In this document: piece after piece, positions 1 through 6,316 of the stretch
Layout: each line of letters starts with the position of its first letter
How positions within the stretch are numbered: the first letter of the stretch is position 1
Assembly: GCA_028869395.1 (NCBI GenBank)
Contig: JAGWSE010000324.1
Span: forward strand, 1 to 14,517
Direction: 5' to 3'
DNA length: 14,517 nt
Source of the DNA: Alphaproteobacteria bacterium
GTDB taxonomy: Bacteria; Pseudomonadota; Alphaproteobacteria; Caulobacterales; Caulobacteraceae
Program-made: the position numbers and the translations under genes
Notes under the pieces: generated by a model
Told to the model about the DNA's origin: nothing
What the model saw: the letters and a program-made list of their open reading frames with translations, nothing else
Database searches by the model: none

Positions 1-240
1 GACTCCACCATACGCCGGCAGTTCTCCAGGCAGTTGTCGGCCACGCTGACCGCCAGGAGTTTGTCAGGGTTGCGCCGGCGGGCCACCGCTCTGGTCAGGG
101 CGTCGCGCTCCTCAAGCGTGAGGCTGGGATGCTCGCCGACGCTGCCGCCGACCAGGTAGCCGCTCACCGCCTCACGCAGGTAATCCACCAGGGCGTCCAG
201 GCTATCGTAGTCGATTCCTCCGTCGCGCATGGGGGTGACG
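1..240 (-). other. DapA/N-acetylneuraminate lyase-family N-terminal segment, fused in frame behind OtsA
   Basis: Reading the minus strand in the otsA frame from about base 240 to 1 gives VGLVTPMRDGGIDYDSLDAL, then LVDYLREAVSGYLVGGSVGE, HPSLTLEERDALTRAVARRR and LLAVSVADNCLENCRRMVES. This matches the first beta-strands and helices of class I aldolases of the DHDPS/NAL family: the VTPM strand, the GxxGE motif (usually GTTGE, here GSVGE), the SLTxEER helix and the following strand. The Schiff-base lysine and the tyrosine of these enzymes would lie further on, outside the window. Codons such as GGA, AGA, AAA, CTT and GAT are more frequent here than in the otsA part. The family call rests on motif order only; which family member it is cannot be told. 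Confidence 0.7.
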
Positions 241-1313
241 AGCCCGACGCGGGCCGCGCCGTAGATGCCGGCCAGCTCATCGCGACGGTAGTTCTTGTTG
301 ACGTACCGGAATGGGTTCCAGTCGACGTCGGCGAATTCGCCGTTGATGCGGCCCGAGAGCGCGTCGAGCCGGGCACGGATCTCCTGATAGGCCTCCACCG
401 CCTCGCGGCTGACCGGGGCGATCTGCAGCATCAGGACTTCGCGCCGCATGTCCGGGTTGTCGGCCAGGAACCGTTCGAAGCCGATGAACCGCTCCTCCAG
501 GCCCTTGGAGTAGTCGAGCCGGTCGACGCCCACGATCAGGTGCCGGAACACGGTGCAGGCGGTCATCAGGTCGCGCATGCGCCGCGCGCGGGTCGTCTTG
601 ATGAGACGAGCGAAGTTCTTGGCGTCGATCCCGATCGGAAAGGCGCCGGTGGTCACGGTGCGTCCGAAGGCCTTCAGCTCCGCGCCGACCTTCTCGCCGC
701 CGGCCTCGGAGATGACGTAGTCCTCGAAGGCCTGGCGGTAGTCCTCCGTCTGGAAGCCCACCAGGTCGTAGTCGAACATGGACTCCACCAGCTGCCGGTG
801 GCCGGGCAGGGTGATGAACACCTGGTGTGCGGGCCAGGGCACGTGCAGGAAGAAACCCATCCGGTTCTTCAGGCCCATGCGCCGCAGCTCCCGCGCCAGC
901 GGGATCAGGTGGTAGTCGTGGATCCAGATCAGGTCGCCGGGCTCGATCAGCGGGCGAAGGGTCTCGGCGAAACGGCGGTTCGCGCGCTGGTAGCCGGCGT
1001 TGAAGGTGCGGTCGTAGGCGGCGATGTCGGTGCGGTAGTGGAACAGCGGCCACAGGGTCTTGTTGGCGTAGCCGTTGTAGTACTCGTCGACGTCGGCCTC
1101 CTCGAGGTCGACCGTCGCGGCGGTGACGCCGTCCACCCGCTGCATCGAAAGCTGGCCCGTGAAGGTCGGCGTCGATTCGCCGCTCCAGCCAAACCACAGG
1201 CCGGAATATTCGCGAAGCGCGGCGGCCAGCGCCATGGCCAGCCCGCCCACGGTCTCCTCGCCCGCGCCGGACGGCGGGTTCACCCGGTTCGAGACGACGA
1301 TCAGGCGGCTCAT
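1..1313 (-). CDS. otsA: Trehalose-6-phosphate synthase (OtsA), 3' part replaced by DapA-like sequence; runs off left edge
   Basis: Residues 1-365 are a GT20 glycosyltransferase that joins UDP-glucose and glucose-6-phosphate into trehalose-6-phosphate in the cytoplasm. Visible landmarks are SNRV near the N-terminus, GGLA, LWFGWSGE, WIHDYHL, FFLHVPWP, GVDRLDYSKGLEER and the VTPMRDG loop at 359-365. The ATG at 1313 gives the usual family N-terminus (MSRLIVVSNRV). It lies 79 bp downstream of the otsB stop on the same strand, so the two probably form an otsB-otsA operon. After RDG the family continues MNLVAKEYVA and about 100 more residues. Here the frame instead continues GIDYDSLDALVDYL and stays open to base 1 (437 codons) with DapA-family sequence. 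The Glu of the nucleotide-sugar site in that missing block (E369 in E. coli OtsA) is therefore absent, so as written the protein should not be an active synthase. The OtsA identity of codons 1-365 is very sure; the downstream part is not OtsA. Confidence 0.9.
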   Translation of the reverse strand, partial: MSRLIVVSNRVNPPSGAGEETVGGLAMALAAALREYSGLWFGWSGESTPTFTGQLSMQRVDGVTAATVDLEEADVDEYYNGYANKTLWPLFHYRTDIAAYDRTFNAGYQRANRRFAETLRPLIEPGDLIWIHDYHLIPLARELRRMGLKNRMGFFLHVPWPAHQVFITLPGHRQLVESMFDYDLVGFQTEDYRQAFEDYVISEAGGEKVGAELKAFGRTVTTGAFPIGIDAKNFARLIKTTRARRMRDLMTACTVFRHLIVGVDRLDYSKGLEERFIGFERFLADNPDMRREVLMLQIAPVSREAVEAYQEIRARLDALSGRINGEFADVDWNPFRYVNKNYRRDELAGIYGAARVGLVTPMRDGGIDYDSLDALVDYLREAVSGYLVGGSVGEHPSLTLEERDALTRAVARRRNPDKLLAVSVADNCLENCRRMVE

Positions 1314-1336
1314 CCGGCGTCGCCCCACCTGGCGCT

Positions 1337-1356
1337 GCGCGGGCCTTCCCCCGCGC
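1337..1356. other. Inverted repeat between otsB and otsA
   Basis: GCGCGGG (1337-1343) and CCCGCGC (1350-1356) are perfect 7-bp arms around a 6-nt loop, in the 79-bp gap between the two trehalose genes. No T-run follows on the minus strand, so it is not a classical terminator. It could modulate otsA expression or mRNA stability, or be chance in GC-rich DNA. Confidence 0.35.
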
Positions 1357-1392
1357 GGCCGGCCGGGCCGCCGAAGCCCTCGCAAAGGCGGG

Positions 1393-2142
1393 TCACAGGG
1401 CGGACTCCAGCCACGAAAGCGTCCCCTCCACGCCCGGCAGCCTGAAGCGGGCGCGGGTGGGTCGGGGCCCGCCCACCAGGATCCCGGCGCCGCCAAGCGC
1501 CCGGGCCGCGGCGAAGCCGTCCTCGTCGGTCGCGTCATCGCCAAGGAAGATGGGCGTGGCGCCGCGGAACGGGGCCTCCGCCATGAAGGCGCGGACGCTG
1601 TCGGCCTTGGTTGGTCCGGGCGTGCGCAGCTCTTCCACCATGTCCCCGTCCTGCAGGGCGAGGCCGGTCTCGACGGCGATCTTGCGGGCGCGGGCGCGAG
1701 CGGCGTCGGCCACGCTGCGCGCGAGCCGGAAATGCAGGGCCACGCTCAGGCCCTTGTCCTCGACGATCAGGCCGGAGTCGCGACGGGCGAAATCGCGCAG
1801 CGCCTCGGCGGCCTCCTGCAGCCTGGGGTGCGGCGGGTGCTCGTGCAGCACGCCCGCGCCGTCTCTGCGCACCAGGCCGTGGACGGCCGCGACCGCGGGA
1901 ACGCGCCCTTCCAGAATTCGATCTGCGTCGGCCAGCGTGCGGCCGGTCACCACCGCGACCCGTCCGCCCAGCGCCTCCACCAGGCGCTCGACGATGCTGG
2001 TGCGGCGGGGGTCGGGGCGGACGTCCTGCGGGCGTGCGGCGATCGGCGCCAGGGTGCCGTCGAGGTCGAGGAACAGCGCGCATTCGCGCGGCGAAAGGGG
2101 CTTTGGCGCGGGCAGTTGGGCGGTCAGCTCTTCGGTCGACAT
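1393..2142 (-). CDS. otsB: Trehalose-6-phosphate phosphatase (OtsB), HAD superfamily
   Basis: This enzyme removes phosphate from trehalose-6-phosphate to yield trehalose, the second step after OtsA. The 249-residue protein has the HAD motif I LDLDGTLAP (nucleophile D26, acid/base D28), motif II VVTGR at 64-68, the PTKADSV lysine (K179) and the Mg-binding GDDATDEDGF at 201-210. Length and motif order are standard for bacterial OtsB. I chose the ATG at 2142 because the protein then begins as the family does and a G-run (CCGGGGGCC) precedes it. The frame is open further up to an ATG at 2220 and a TTG at 2226, adding 26-28 unlike residues. The ATG at 2220 has an AAGGG about 6 nt upstream, so it is not fully excluded. 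A stress-type promoter candidate sits between the two starts, favouring 2142. First gene of the otsB-otsA pair, divergent from zwf. Confidence 0.93.
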   Translation of the reverse strand: MSTEELTAQLPAPKPLSPRECALFLDLDGTLAPIAARPQDVRPDPRRTSIVERLVEALGGRVAVVTGRTLADADRILEGRVPAVAAVHGLVRRDGAGVLHEHPPHPRLQEAAEALRDFARRDSGLIVEDKGLSVALHFRLARSVADAARARARKIAVETGLALQDGDMVEELRTPGPTKADSVRAFMAEAPFRGATPIFLGDDATDEDGFAAARALGGAGILVGGPRPTRARFRLPGVEGTLSWLESAL

Positions 2143-2166
2143 GGATTGGCCCCCGGACGGTGGCGT

Positions 2167-2192
2167 AACGCGCGGGGAGGCAGCTTCGATCC
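2167..2192 (-). promoter_or_regulatory. Candidate EcfG (general stress sigma) promoter of otsB
   Basis: On the minus strand GGATC (2192-2188), 17 nt, then CGTT (2170-2167) resembles the alphaproteobacterial EcfG/SigT consensus GGAAC-N16/17-CGTT with one mismatch. The CGTT is embedded in CGCGTTACGCC, which recurs upstream of the GH15 gene. A transcript from here would begin about 20 nt before the 2142 ATG. Trehalose genes are known members of the general stress regulon in several alphaproteobacteria; the assignment here is inference. Confidence 0.5.
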
Positions 2193-2229
2193 AGACTTGG
2201 TCGTGGATGAAAGAACTCATTATCAACCC

Positions 2230-2260
2230 TTGACGTATCCGTCCAAGTCCGGGCTATGCG
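2230..2260 (+). promoter_or_regulatory. Weak candidate sigma-70 promoter of zwf
   Basis: TTGACG (2230-2235) and TATGCG (2255-2260) are separated by 19 nt, 40-70 nt upstream of the zwf ATG. The -35 is good, but the -10 is poor and the spacing long, so this is a tentative call. Confidence 0.25.
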
Positions 2261-2299
2261 ACGCCCGATCCTGTCCACGAGCAAGTAGGAAAAGACCTC

Positions 2300-3763
2300 A
2301 TGGCCGAGACGCCGCGCGCGGATCTGCTTGTCCTGTTCGGCGGAGCCGGCGACCTGGCGCGGCGGATGCTTCTGCCTTCGCTGTACTTCCTGGACGCCGA
2401 CGGGTTCCTGCCGGAGCGCTTCAAGGTGGTCGCGGCGGCGCGCTCGGAGATGACCCGCGAGGCGTTCCTCGATCTGCTGCGCGCGGACCTGACCGCCAGG
2501 CCGGAGGGGCTCGACGAGACGGTCTGGACGCGGTTCTCGGCCCGGCTCGACTATGTCGCCGCGGACGCCACCACGGCCGAAGGGCTCGCGCCGCTCAAGC
2601 CCCATATGGCGGCGGCGAAACTGCCGATCTTCTACCTTGCGCTCTCGCCCAGCCTCTATGCCCGCGTCTGCGTGGCGCTGGCGGCGGCCGGGTTCGCGAG
2701 CGACGACAGCCGCATCGTGCTGGAGAAGCCCATCGGGCGGGACCTCGAAAGCTCGCGCGGGATCAACGTGGCGGTGGGCGCGGTGTTCGACGAGGCGCGG
2801 ATCTTCCGCATCGATCACTACCTCGGCAAGGAGACGGTCCAGAACCTGATGGCGCTGAGGTTCGCCAACACCCTGTTCGAGCCGCTCTGGAACAACCTGA
2901 CGATCGACCACGTGCAGATCACCGTGGCGGAGACTGAAGGCGTGGGCGAACGCTGGCCCTACTACGACGAGTACGGCGCGCTCCGCGACATGCTGCAGAA
3001 CCACATGCTGCAGCTCCTCTGCCTCGTCGCCATGGAGCCGCCGGCCGACATGGAGCCGGACTCGGTGCGCAACGAGAAGGTCAAGGTGCTGCGGTCCCTG
3101 CGGCCCTTCACCCGCGCCGAGGCGCACAAGGATTCCGTTCGCGGCCAGTACGGCGAGGGCGTGGTCGGCGGGCGGGCGGTCTCCGGCTACGAGAAGGAGC
3201 GCGGCCAGGCCTCCGACACCGAGACCTTCGTGGCGCTGCGGGCCGACATCGACAACTGGCGCTGGGCCGGGGTGCCCTTCTTCCTGCGCACCGGCAAGCG
3301 GCTGCCCGAGCGGCGCACCCAGATCGCCATCCAGTTCAAGCCCGTGCCGCATTCGATCTTCGGCGGCTCGGCCAGCGAGGACCTGGTGGCCAACCGGCTG
3401 GTCATCGACCTTCAGCCGGACGAGGACATTGAGCTGCTCCTGATGAACAAGGCGCCGGGCATCAGCCGCGGCGGCATGCGGCTGCAGTCGCTGCCGCTGT
3501 CCCTCAGCCTGCTCCGCTCCTACGAGGGGCCGGGCGCGCGCCGGCGGATCGCCTATGAGCGTCTGCTGCTGGACGTGATCGTCGGCAACTCCACCCTGTT
3601 CGTCCGCCGCGACGAGGTGGAGGCGGCCTGGCGCTGGGTCGACGGCGTGGCCGACGCGTGGCGTGAGGCCGGCATGGCGCCCAAGCCCTATGCGGCCGGC
3701 TCATGGGGCCCGGCTGGCGCCTTCGCCCTCATCGAGCGCTCGGAGCGGGCCTGGTACGACTAG
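2300..3763 (+). CDS. zwf: Glucose-6-phosphate 1-dehydrogenase
   Basis: Zwf oxidises glucose-6-phosphate to 6-phosphogluconolactone with NAD(P)+, feeding the pentose-phosphate and Entner-Doudoroff pathways. The 487-residue protein is full length. It has the N-terminal nucleotide-binding GGAGDLA (14-20), EKPIGRDL (142-149), the substrate-site signature RIDHYLGKE (170-178, His173), and DMLQNHMLQLL with the catalytic His235. The C-terminal beta-domain includes RGQYGEG and RTGKRLPERRTQI. AGGAAAAG lies about 9 nt before the ATG, which fixes the start. One small oddity: the family GDLAKRK lysine is arginine here (GDLARRM), a conservative change. Neighbours are otsBA (divergent) and a tandem repeat block that starts 4 nt after the TAG. 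pgl, edd and other usual partners are not next to it. Confidence 0.98.
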   Translation: MAETPRADLLVLFGGAGDLARRMLLPSLYFLDADGFLPERFKVVAAARSEMTREAFLDLLRADLTARPEGLDETVWTRFSARLDYVAADATTAEGLAPLKPHMAAAKLPIFYLALSPSLYARVCVALAAAGFASDDSRIVLEKPIGRDLESSRGINVAVGAVFDEARIFRIDHYLGKETVQNLMALRFANTLFEPLWNNLTIDHVQITVAETEGVGERWPYYDEYGALRDMLQNHMLQLLCLVAMEPPADMEPDSVRNEKVKVLRSLRPFTRAEAHKDSVRGQYGEGVVGGRAVSGYEKERGQASDTETFVALRADIDNWRWAGVPFFLRTGKRLPERRTQIAIQFKPVPHSIFGGSASEDLVANRLVIDLQPDEDIELLLMNKAPGISRGGMRLQSLPLSLSLLRSYEGPGARRRIAYERLLLDVIVGNSTLFVRRDEVEAAWRWVDGVADAWREAGMAPKPYAAGSWGPAGAFALIERSERAWYD

Positions 3764-3767
3764 GTGC

Positions 3768-3953
3768 GACAGCCAGCAAAAGTGGGAACCGCTTTTGCGC
3801 CCGGCTGCGCGACCCGGAAAGCGCACCAGCGACAGCCAGCAAGAGTGGGAACCGCTTTTGTGTCCGGCTGCGCGACCCAGGAAGCGCACCATCGGCAGCC
3901 AGAAAAAGTGAGAACCACTTTTGCGTTCGGCTGCGCGACCGCTGAAAATCACC
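3768..3953. repeat. Three tandem copies of a 63-bp repeat with internal hairpin
   Basis: Copies begin at 3768, 3831 and 3894, an exact 63-bp period. Each reads roughly GACAGCCAGCAAAAGTGGGA followed by ACCGCTTTTGCGCCCGGCTG and CGCGACCCGGAAAGCGCACC. Copies 1 and 2 differ at few positions; copy 3 is more diverged, mainly in its last 12 bases. Because 63 is a multiple of 3, several frames stay open through the array, but none looks like protein. The AAAAGTGGGAACCG(C/G)TTTTG core resembles a small palindromic repeat that I recall as common in alphaproteobacterial genomes. The array fills the space between zwf and the convergent small gene, and copy 3 touches that gene's stop codon. Confidence 0.9.
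3776..3924. terminator. Three hairpins between convergent genes, possible bidirectional terminator or mRNA-end stabiliser
   Basis: Each repeat copy holds a stem-loop, at 3776-3798, 3839-3861 and 3902-3924. Copy 1 pairs GCAAAAGTGG with CCGCTTTTGC around GAA, 10 pairs with one T-G wobble. Copy 2 keeps all ten pairs, three of them wobbles. Copy 3 keeps eight (the A-C and A-G positions are mismatched). The location between the ends of zwf (plus) and the minus-strand genes would suit transcription termination or 3'-end protection. No proper T-tract follows the stems, so intrinsic termination is uncertain. Confidence 0.4.
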
Positions 3954-4203
3954 CGGTATGATCGCCCGCGGCGAACGGCGTGGGCTCGCCGAAGCGGGCC
4001 GGATCGTCGTCCAGGGCCAACCGCAGGCGGGTGACCTCGCGGGCGGTCTCGAGGGTCTCGACGATCTCGTAGAAGGCGCCCGTCTCGTCGACGCCGTCGC
4101 CGCGCGACAGGTGATCGGCGATGATCTCCTGGATGCGGTCGATCAGCCGGTTGGCGGCCTCGGCCGCCATCTGGAATTTCCGGGTCTCGTCAGCCTGGCC
4201 CAT
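3949..4203 (-). CDS. Small hypothetical protein, mostly helical
   Basis: An 84-residue protein that I do not recognise. It starts MGQADETRKFQMAAEAANRL and is rich in Glu, Asp, Arg and Ala, with long stretches compatible with amphipathic helices (about residues 5-32 and 42-66) and an acidic tail. No membrane segment, signal peptide or cysteine is visible. I chose the ATG at 4203, preceded by a GGGA about 10 nt upstream. A TTG at 4218 would add five residues (MGFLD). It lies 34 bp after the GH15 stop on the same strand, so it is probably co-transcribed as the last gene of that unit. Its TGA falls at the edge of the third tandem repeat. Coding status is supported by the tight placement and the lack of an alternative gene, not by a family match. 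Confidence 0.6.
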   Translation of the reverse strand: MGQADETRKFQMAAEAANRLIDRIQEIIADHLSRGDGVDETGAFYEIVETLETAREVTRLRLALDDDPARFGEPTPFAAGDHTG

Positions 4204-4237
4204 GTCAAGGAATCCCAATTCGGCGACCGCGGTTCCG

Positions 4238-6163
4238 TCAGCGAACGCTCGACCACGGCCGCGAGAGCAGCGTCGCGCAGTTGATCAGGCCGACCAGGGA
4301 GTAGGTCTGCGGGTAGTTTCCCCACAGCTCCCGGCCGTCGAAGGTAATGTCCTCGGAGAGCAGACCCGCCTTGGTGCGGCGGGCGAGCATCTGGCCGAAC
4401 AGCTCGCGCGCCTCGTCCGAGCGGCCCGACAGGTGCAGGGCTTCGATGAGCCAGAAGGTGCAGAAGTTGAACGCCGTCTTCGGCAGGCCGAAGTCGTCCG
4501 GGATGGCGTAGCGGAGCATGAAAGCGCCGCGCCGCAGCCCCTCCTCCACCGCCTGCATGGTGGCCTTCATCCGCGGATCGTCGGGCGTGGTGAAGCGCAC
4601 GTCGATCATCTGAAGCAGGGACGCATCCAGTTCCTCGCCTCCGAAGGTGGCGGCATAGCGTCCGAGCTTCTCGTTCCAGGCCCGGGTCTCGATCGTCTGG
4701 CGAACGTGGCGGGCCTTGTCGTTCCAGTAGTGCGCCCGCTCCGCCAGGCCAAGCTTGGCCGCGGCGTTGCCCAGCCGGTCGCAGGCCGCCCAGCACATCA
4801 CCGACGAGTAGGTGTGCACCGCCTCGCGCCCGCGGAATTCCCACAGGCTGGCGTCCGGCTTGTCGTGCACCTCGAACGCCCGCTCGCCGATAGGCTCCAG
4901 CGCGCGGAAATCCTGTTCGGTGGCCGGGCGGAACAGCCGCTCGTCGAAGAAAGCCTGGACGGTGGAGAGCACGATCTGGCCGTAGACGTCGTGCTGGTGG
5001 TGCTCGTGCGCCTGGTTGCCGATGCGCACCGGCCCCATCCCGCGGTAGCCGGGCAGGTGCGGGGCGATCCATTCGGTGAGCACCGGCTCGAGGCCCACGC
5101 CGTAGACCGGTTGCACATGGCCTGCGCGGTTGGGATCGGTCACCACGCCCGGCCCGAGCCCCGGCGGCGGCTTCCGCGCCGGTTCGGTCCCCGGCGGCTC
5201 GCTCACCGGCGCCGGGGCATAGACGGCGGCGATGTGCTGGTGTCGCGCCTCGTCGACCAGGTTCCTGAGGTAGCCCAGGTAGTTCTCCAGCATGTCCGCC
5301 GCGCCCAGCCGGTTCAGCGCCTGGACGACGTAATAGGCGTCGCGGAGCCAGCAGTAGCGATAGTCCCAGTTGCGGCCCGCCTGGCCCGGCTCCGGCGCGT
5401 GCTCGGGGATCGAGGTGGTCAAAGCCGCGACGATCGCGCCAGTCTCCTCGTAGGCGCAGAGCTTGAGCGTGATGGCGGCGCGGATCACCGCGTCCTGCCA
5501 CTCGAGCGGGGTCGACAGCGTCCTCACCCAGCTTCGCCAGTAGAAGGTCGTCTCGCGCAGCATGCGCTCGGTGGTGATGGCGATGTCCGCGTCGAAGCCC
5601 TCGTCGGGGCCGAGGAACATCGCGATCGGCTCTTCCAGCCGGAAGACCCGCTCCTCCAGGATGTTACTCACCGAGGCGTCGGTGGTGAGCCGCATGGTGG
5701 TCTCGCCACCCACATAGCGAATGTGGTTGGAGCCGTTGGTGGTGGAGGTCTTGCGCTCGCCGTAGTTGAAGGTGGGCCGGCAGCGGATGCGGATGCGCGG
5801 CGCGCCGGCCACGGGCCTGACCAGCCGGATGAAGGCGAGCGGGCGGTAGACGCGGCCGAACTGGCGATAGCGGGGGCAGAAATCGATGACCTCCAGCGCG
5901 CCGCCCTCGCCGTCGACGATCTCGGTCGACAGGATCGGCGTGTTGCGCAGGTACGACTGGCGGATGTCCGTCGCGCCCTCCGCCTCGATCGCCCAGATGC
6001 CCTGGGCGGCCTCGCCGCCGGGATCGCGGCCGCAGAGCAGGGCGGAGAAGAACGGATCGCCGTCAACCCTCGGCGCGCAGGCCCAGACGAATCGGCCGCC
6101 CTCGTCGATGAGGGCGCTCGCCGCGCAGTTGCCAATGGGGAAAAGCTCCAGCGTCTGGCTCAA
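4238..6163 (-). CDS. Glycoside hydrolase family 15 protein (glucoamylase or trehalase-like)
   Basis: GH15 enzymes are inverting exo-acting alpha-glucosidases that release glucose from starch-type glucans or, in some bacteria, from trehalose. The 641-residue protein has the bacterial GH15 N-terminal beta-domain (about 1-210, opening FPIGNCAASALIDEGGRFVW) and an (alpha/alpha)6 barrel from about 220. Barrel motifs are NWDYRYCWLRDAYY (265-278), PGYRGMGPVRIGN (371-383), SLWEFRG with the probable general acid E442, and GLLSEDI with the probable base E604. Residues 315-349 form a Pro/Gly-rich insertion not usual in the family. The start is TTG at 6163: an in-frame stop lies eight codons upstream and the N-terminus fits the family. 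There is no signal peptide, so it is cytosolic. Proximity to otsBA and zwf makes trehalose or a related alpha-glucan the likely substrate; this is inference. Confidence 0.92.
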   Translation of the reverse strand: MSQTLELFPIGNCAASALIDEGGRFVWACAPRVDGDPFFSALLCGRDPGGEAAQGIWAIEAEGATDIRQSYLRNTPILSTEIVDGEGGALEVIDFCPRYRQFGRVYRPLAFIRLVRPVAGAPRIRIRCRPTFNYGERKTSTTNGSNHIRYVGGETTMRLTTDASVSNILEERVFRLEEPIAMFLGPDEGFDADIAITTERMLRETTFYWRSWVRTLSTPLEWQDAVIRAAITLKLCAYEETGAIVAALTTSIPEHAPEPGQAGRNWDYRYCWLRDAYYVVQALNRLGAADMLENYLGYLRNLVDEARHQHIAAVYAPAPVSEPPGTEPARKPPPGLGPGVVTDPNRAGHVQPVYGVGLEPVLTEWIAPHLPGYRGMGPVRIGNQAHEHHQHDVYGQIVLSTVQAFFDERLFRPATEQDFRALEPIGERAFEVHDKPDASLWEFRGREAVHTYSSVMCWAACDRLGNAAAKLGLAERAHYWNDKARHVRQTIETRAWNEKLGRYAATFGGEELDASLLQMIDVRFTTPDDPRMKATMQAVEEGLRRGAFMLRYAIPDDFGLPKTAFNFCTFWLIEALHLSGRSDEARELFGQMLARRTKAGLLSEDITFDGRELWGNYPQTYSLVGLINCATLLSRPWSSVR

Positions 6164-6229
6164 GACTTGGATCTCGCCGTTACGTCACTGCACATGCCGG
6201 AGCCCCCGCCTTCCGATCGACGGGGGCGT

Positions 6230-6254
6230 AACGCGTCCGGATGGACGTGGCTCC
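6230..6254 (-). promoter_or_regulatory. Candidate EcfG-type promoter of the GH15 gene
   Basis: On the minus strand GGAGC (6254-6250), 16 nt, then CGTT (6233-6230) is one mismatch from the EcfG consensus GGAAC-N16/17-CGTT. The surrounding 17 bases (6219-6235) match 16 of 17 with the otsB upstream site (2156-2172), including CGCGTTACGCC. The predicted leader before the TTG start is about 60 nt. Inference from pattern only. Confidence 0.5.
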
Positions 6255-6277
6255 GGAGCCGGGACGCGTGCGATGCG

Positions 6278-6306
6278 TTGCCCGACCGAGCGGCATCCCT
6301 TACACG
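6278..6306 (+). promoter_or_regulatory. Weak candidate promoter of pyk
   Basis: TTGCCC (6278-6283) and TACACG (6301-6306) have a 17-nt spacer and end 10 nt before the pyk ATG. If used, the transcript would have almost no leader, which would fit the lack of a clear Shine-Dalgarno sequence. The hexamers are weak. Confidence 0.25.
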
Positions 6307-6316
6307 CAAACGCCGG

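Noticed and set aside
1123..2937. 604-codon plus-strand frame across otsA, otsB and the start of zwf
   Set aside because: It is antisense to otsBA and in a wrong frame of zwf; no protein family pattern.
3768..3953. Three-copy repeat as a CRISPR array
   Set aside because: The copies are contiguous and diverged, with no unique spacers and no cas genes nearby.
3663..3961. Short frames across the 63-bp repeats as repeat proteins
   Set aside because: They are open only because 63 is divisible by three. Several frames on both strands are equally open, and none has a convincing ribosome-binding site or start.
4121..6316. A 1205-codon plus-strand reading frame running from antisense of GH15 into pyk
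   Set aside because: Only the last 473 codons are protein-like (pyruvate kinase). The rest is the GC-rich mirror of GH15, with composition (many Arg, Gly, Ala, His) typical of antisense frames.
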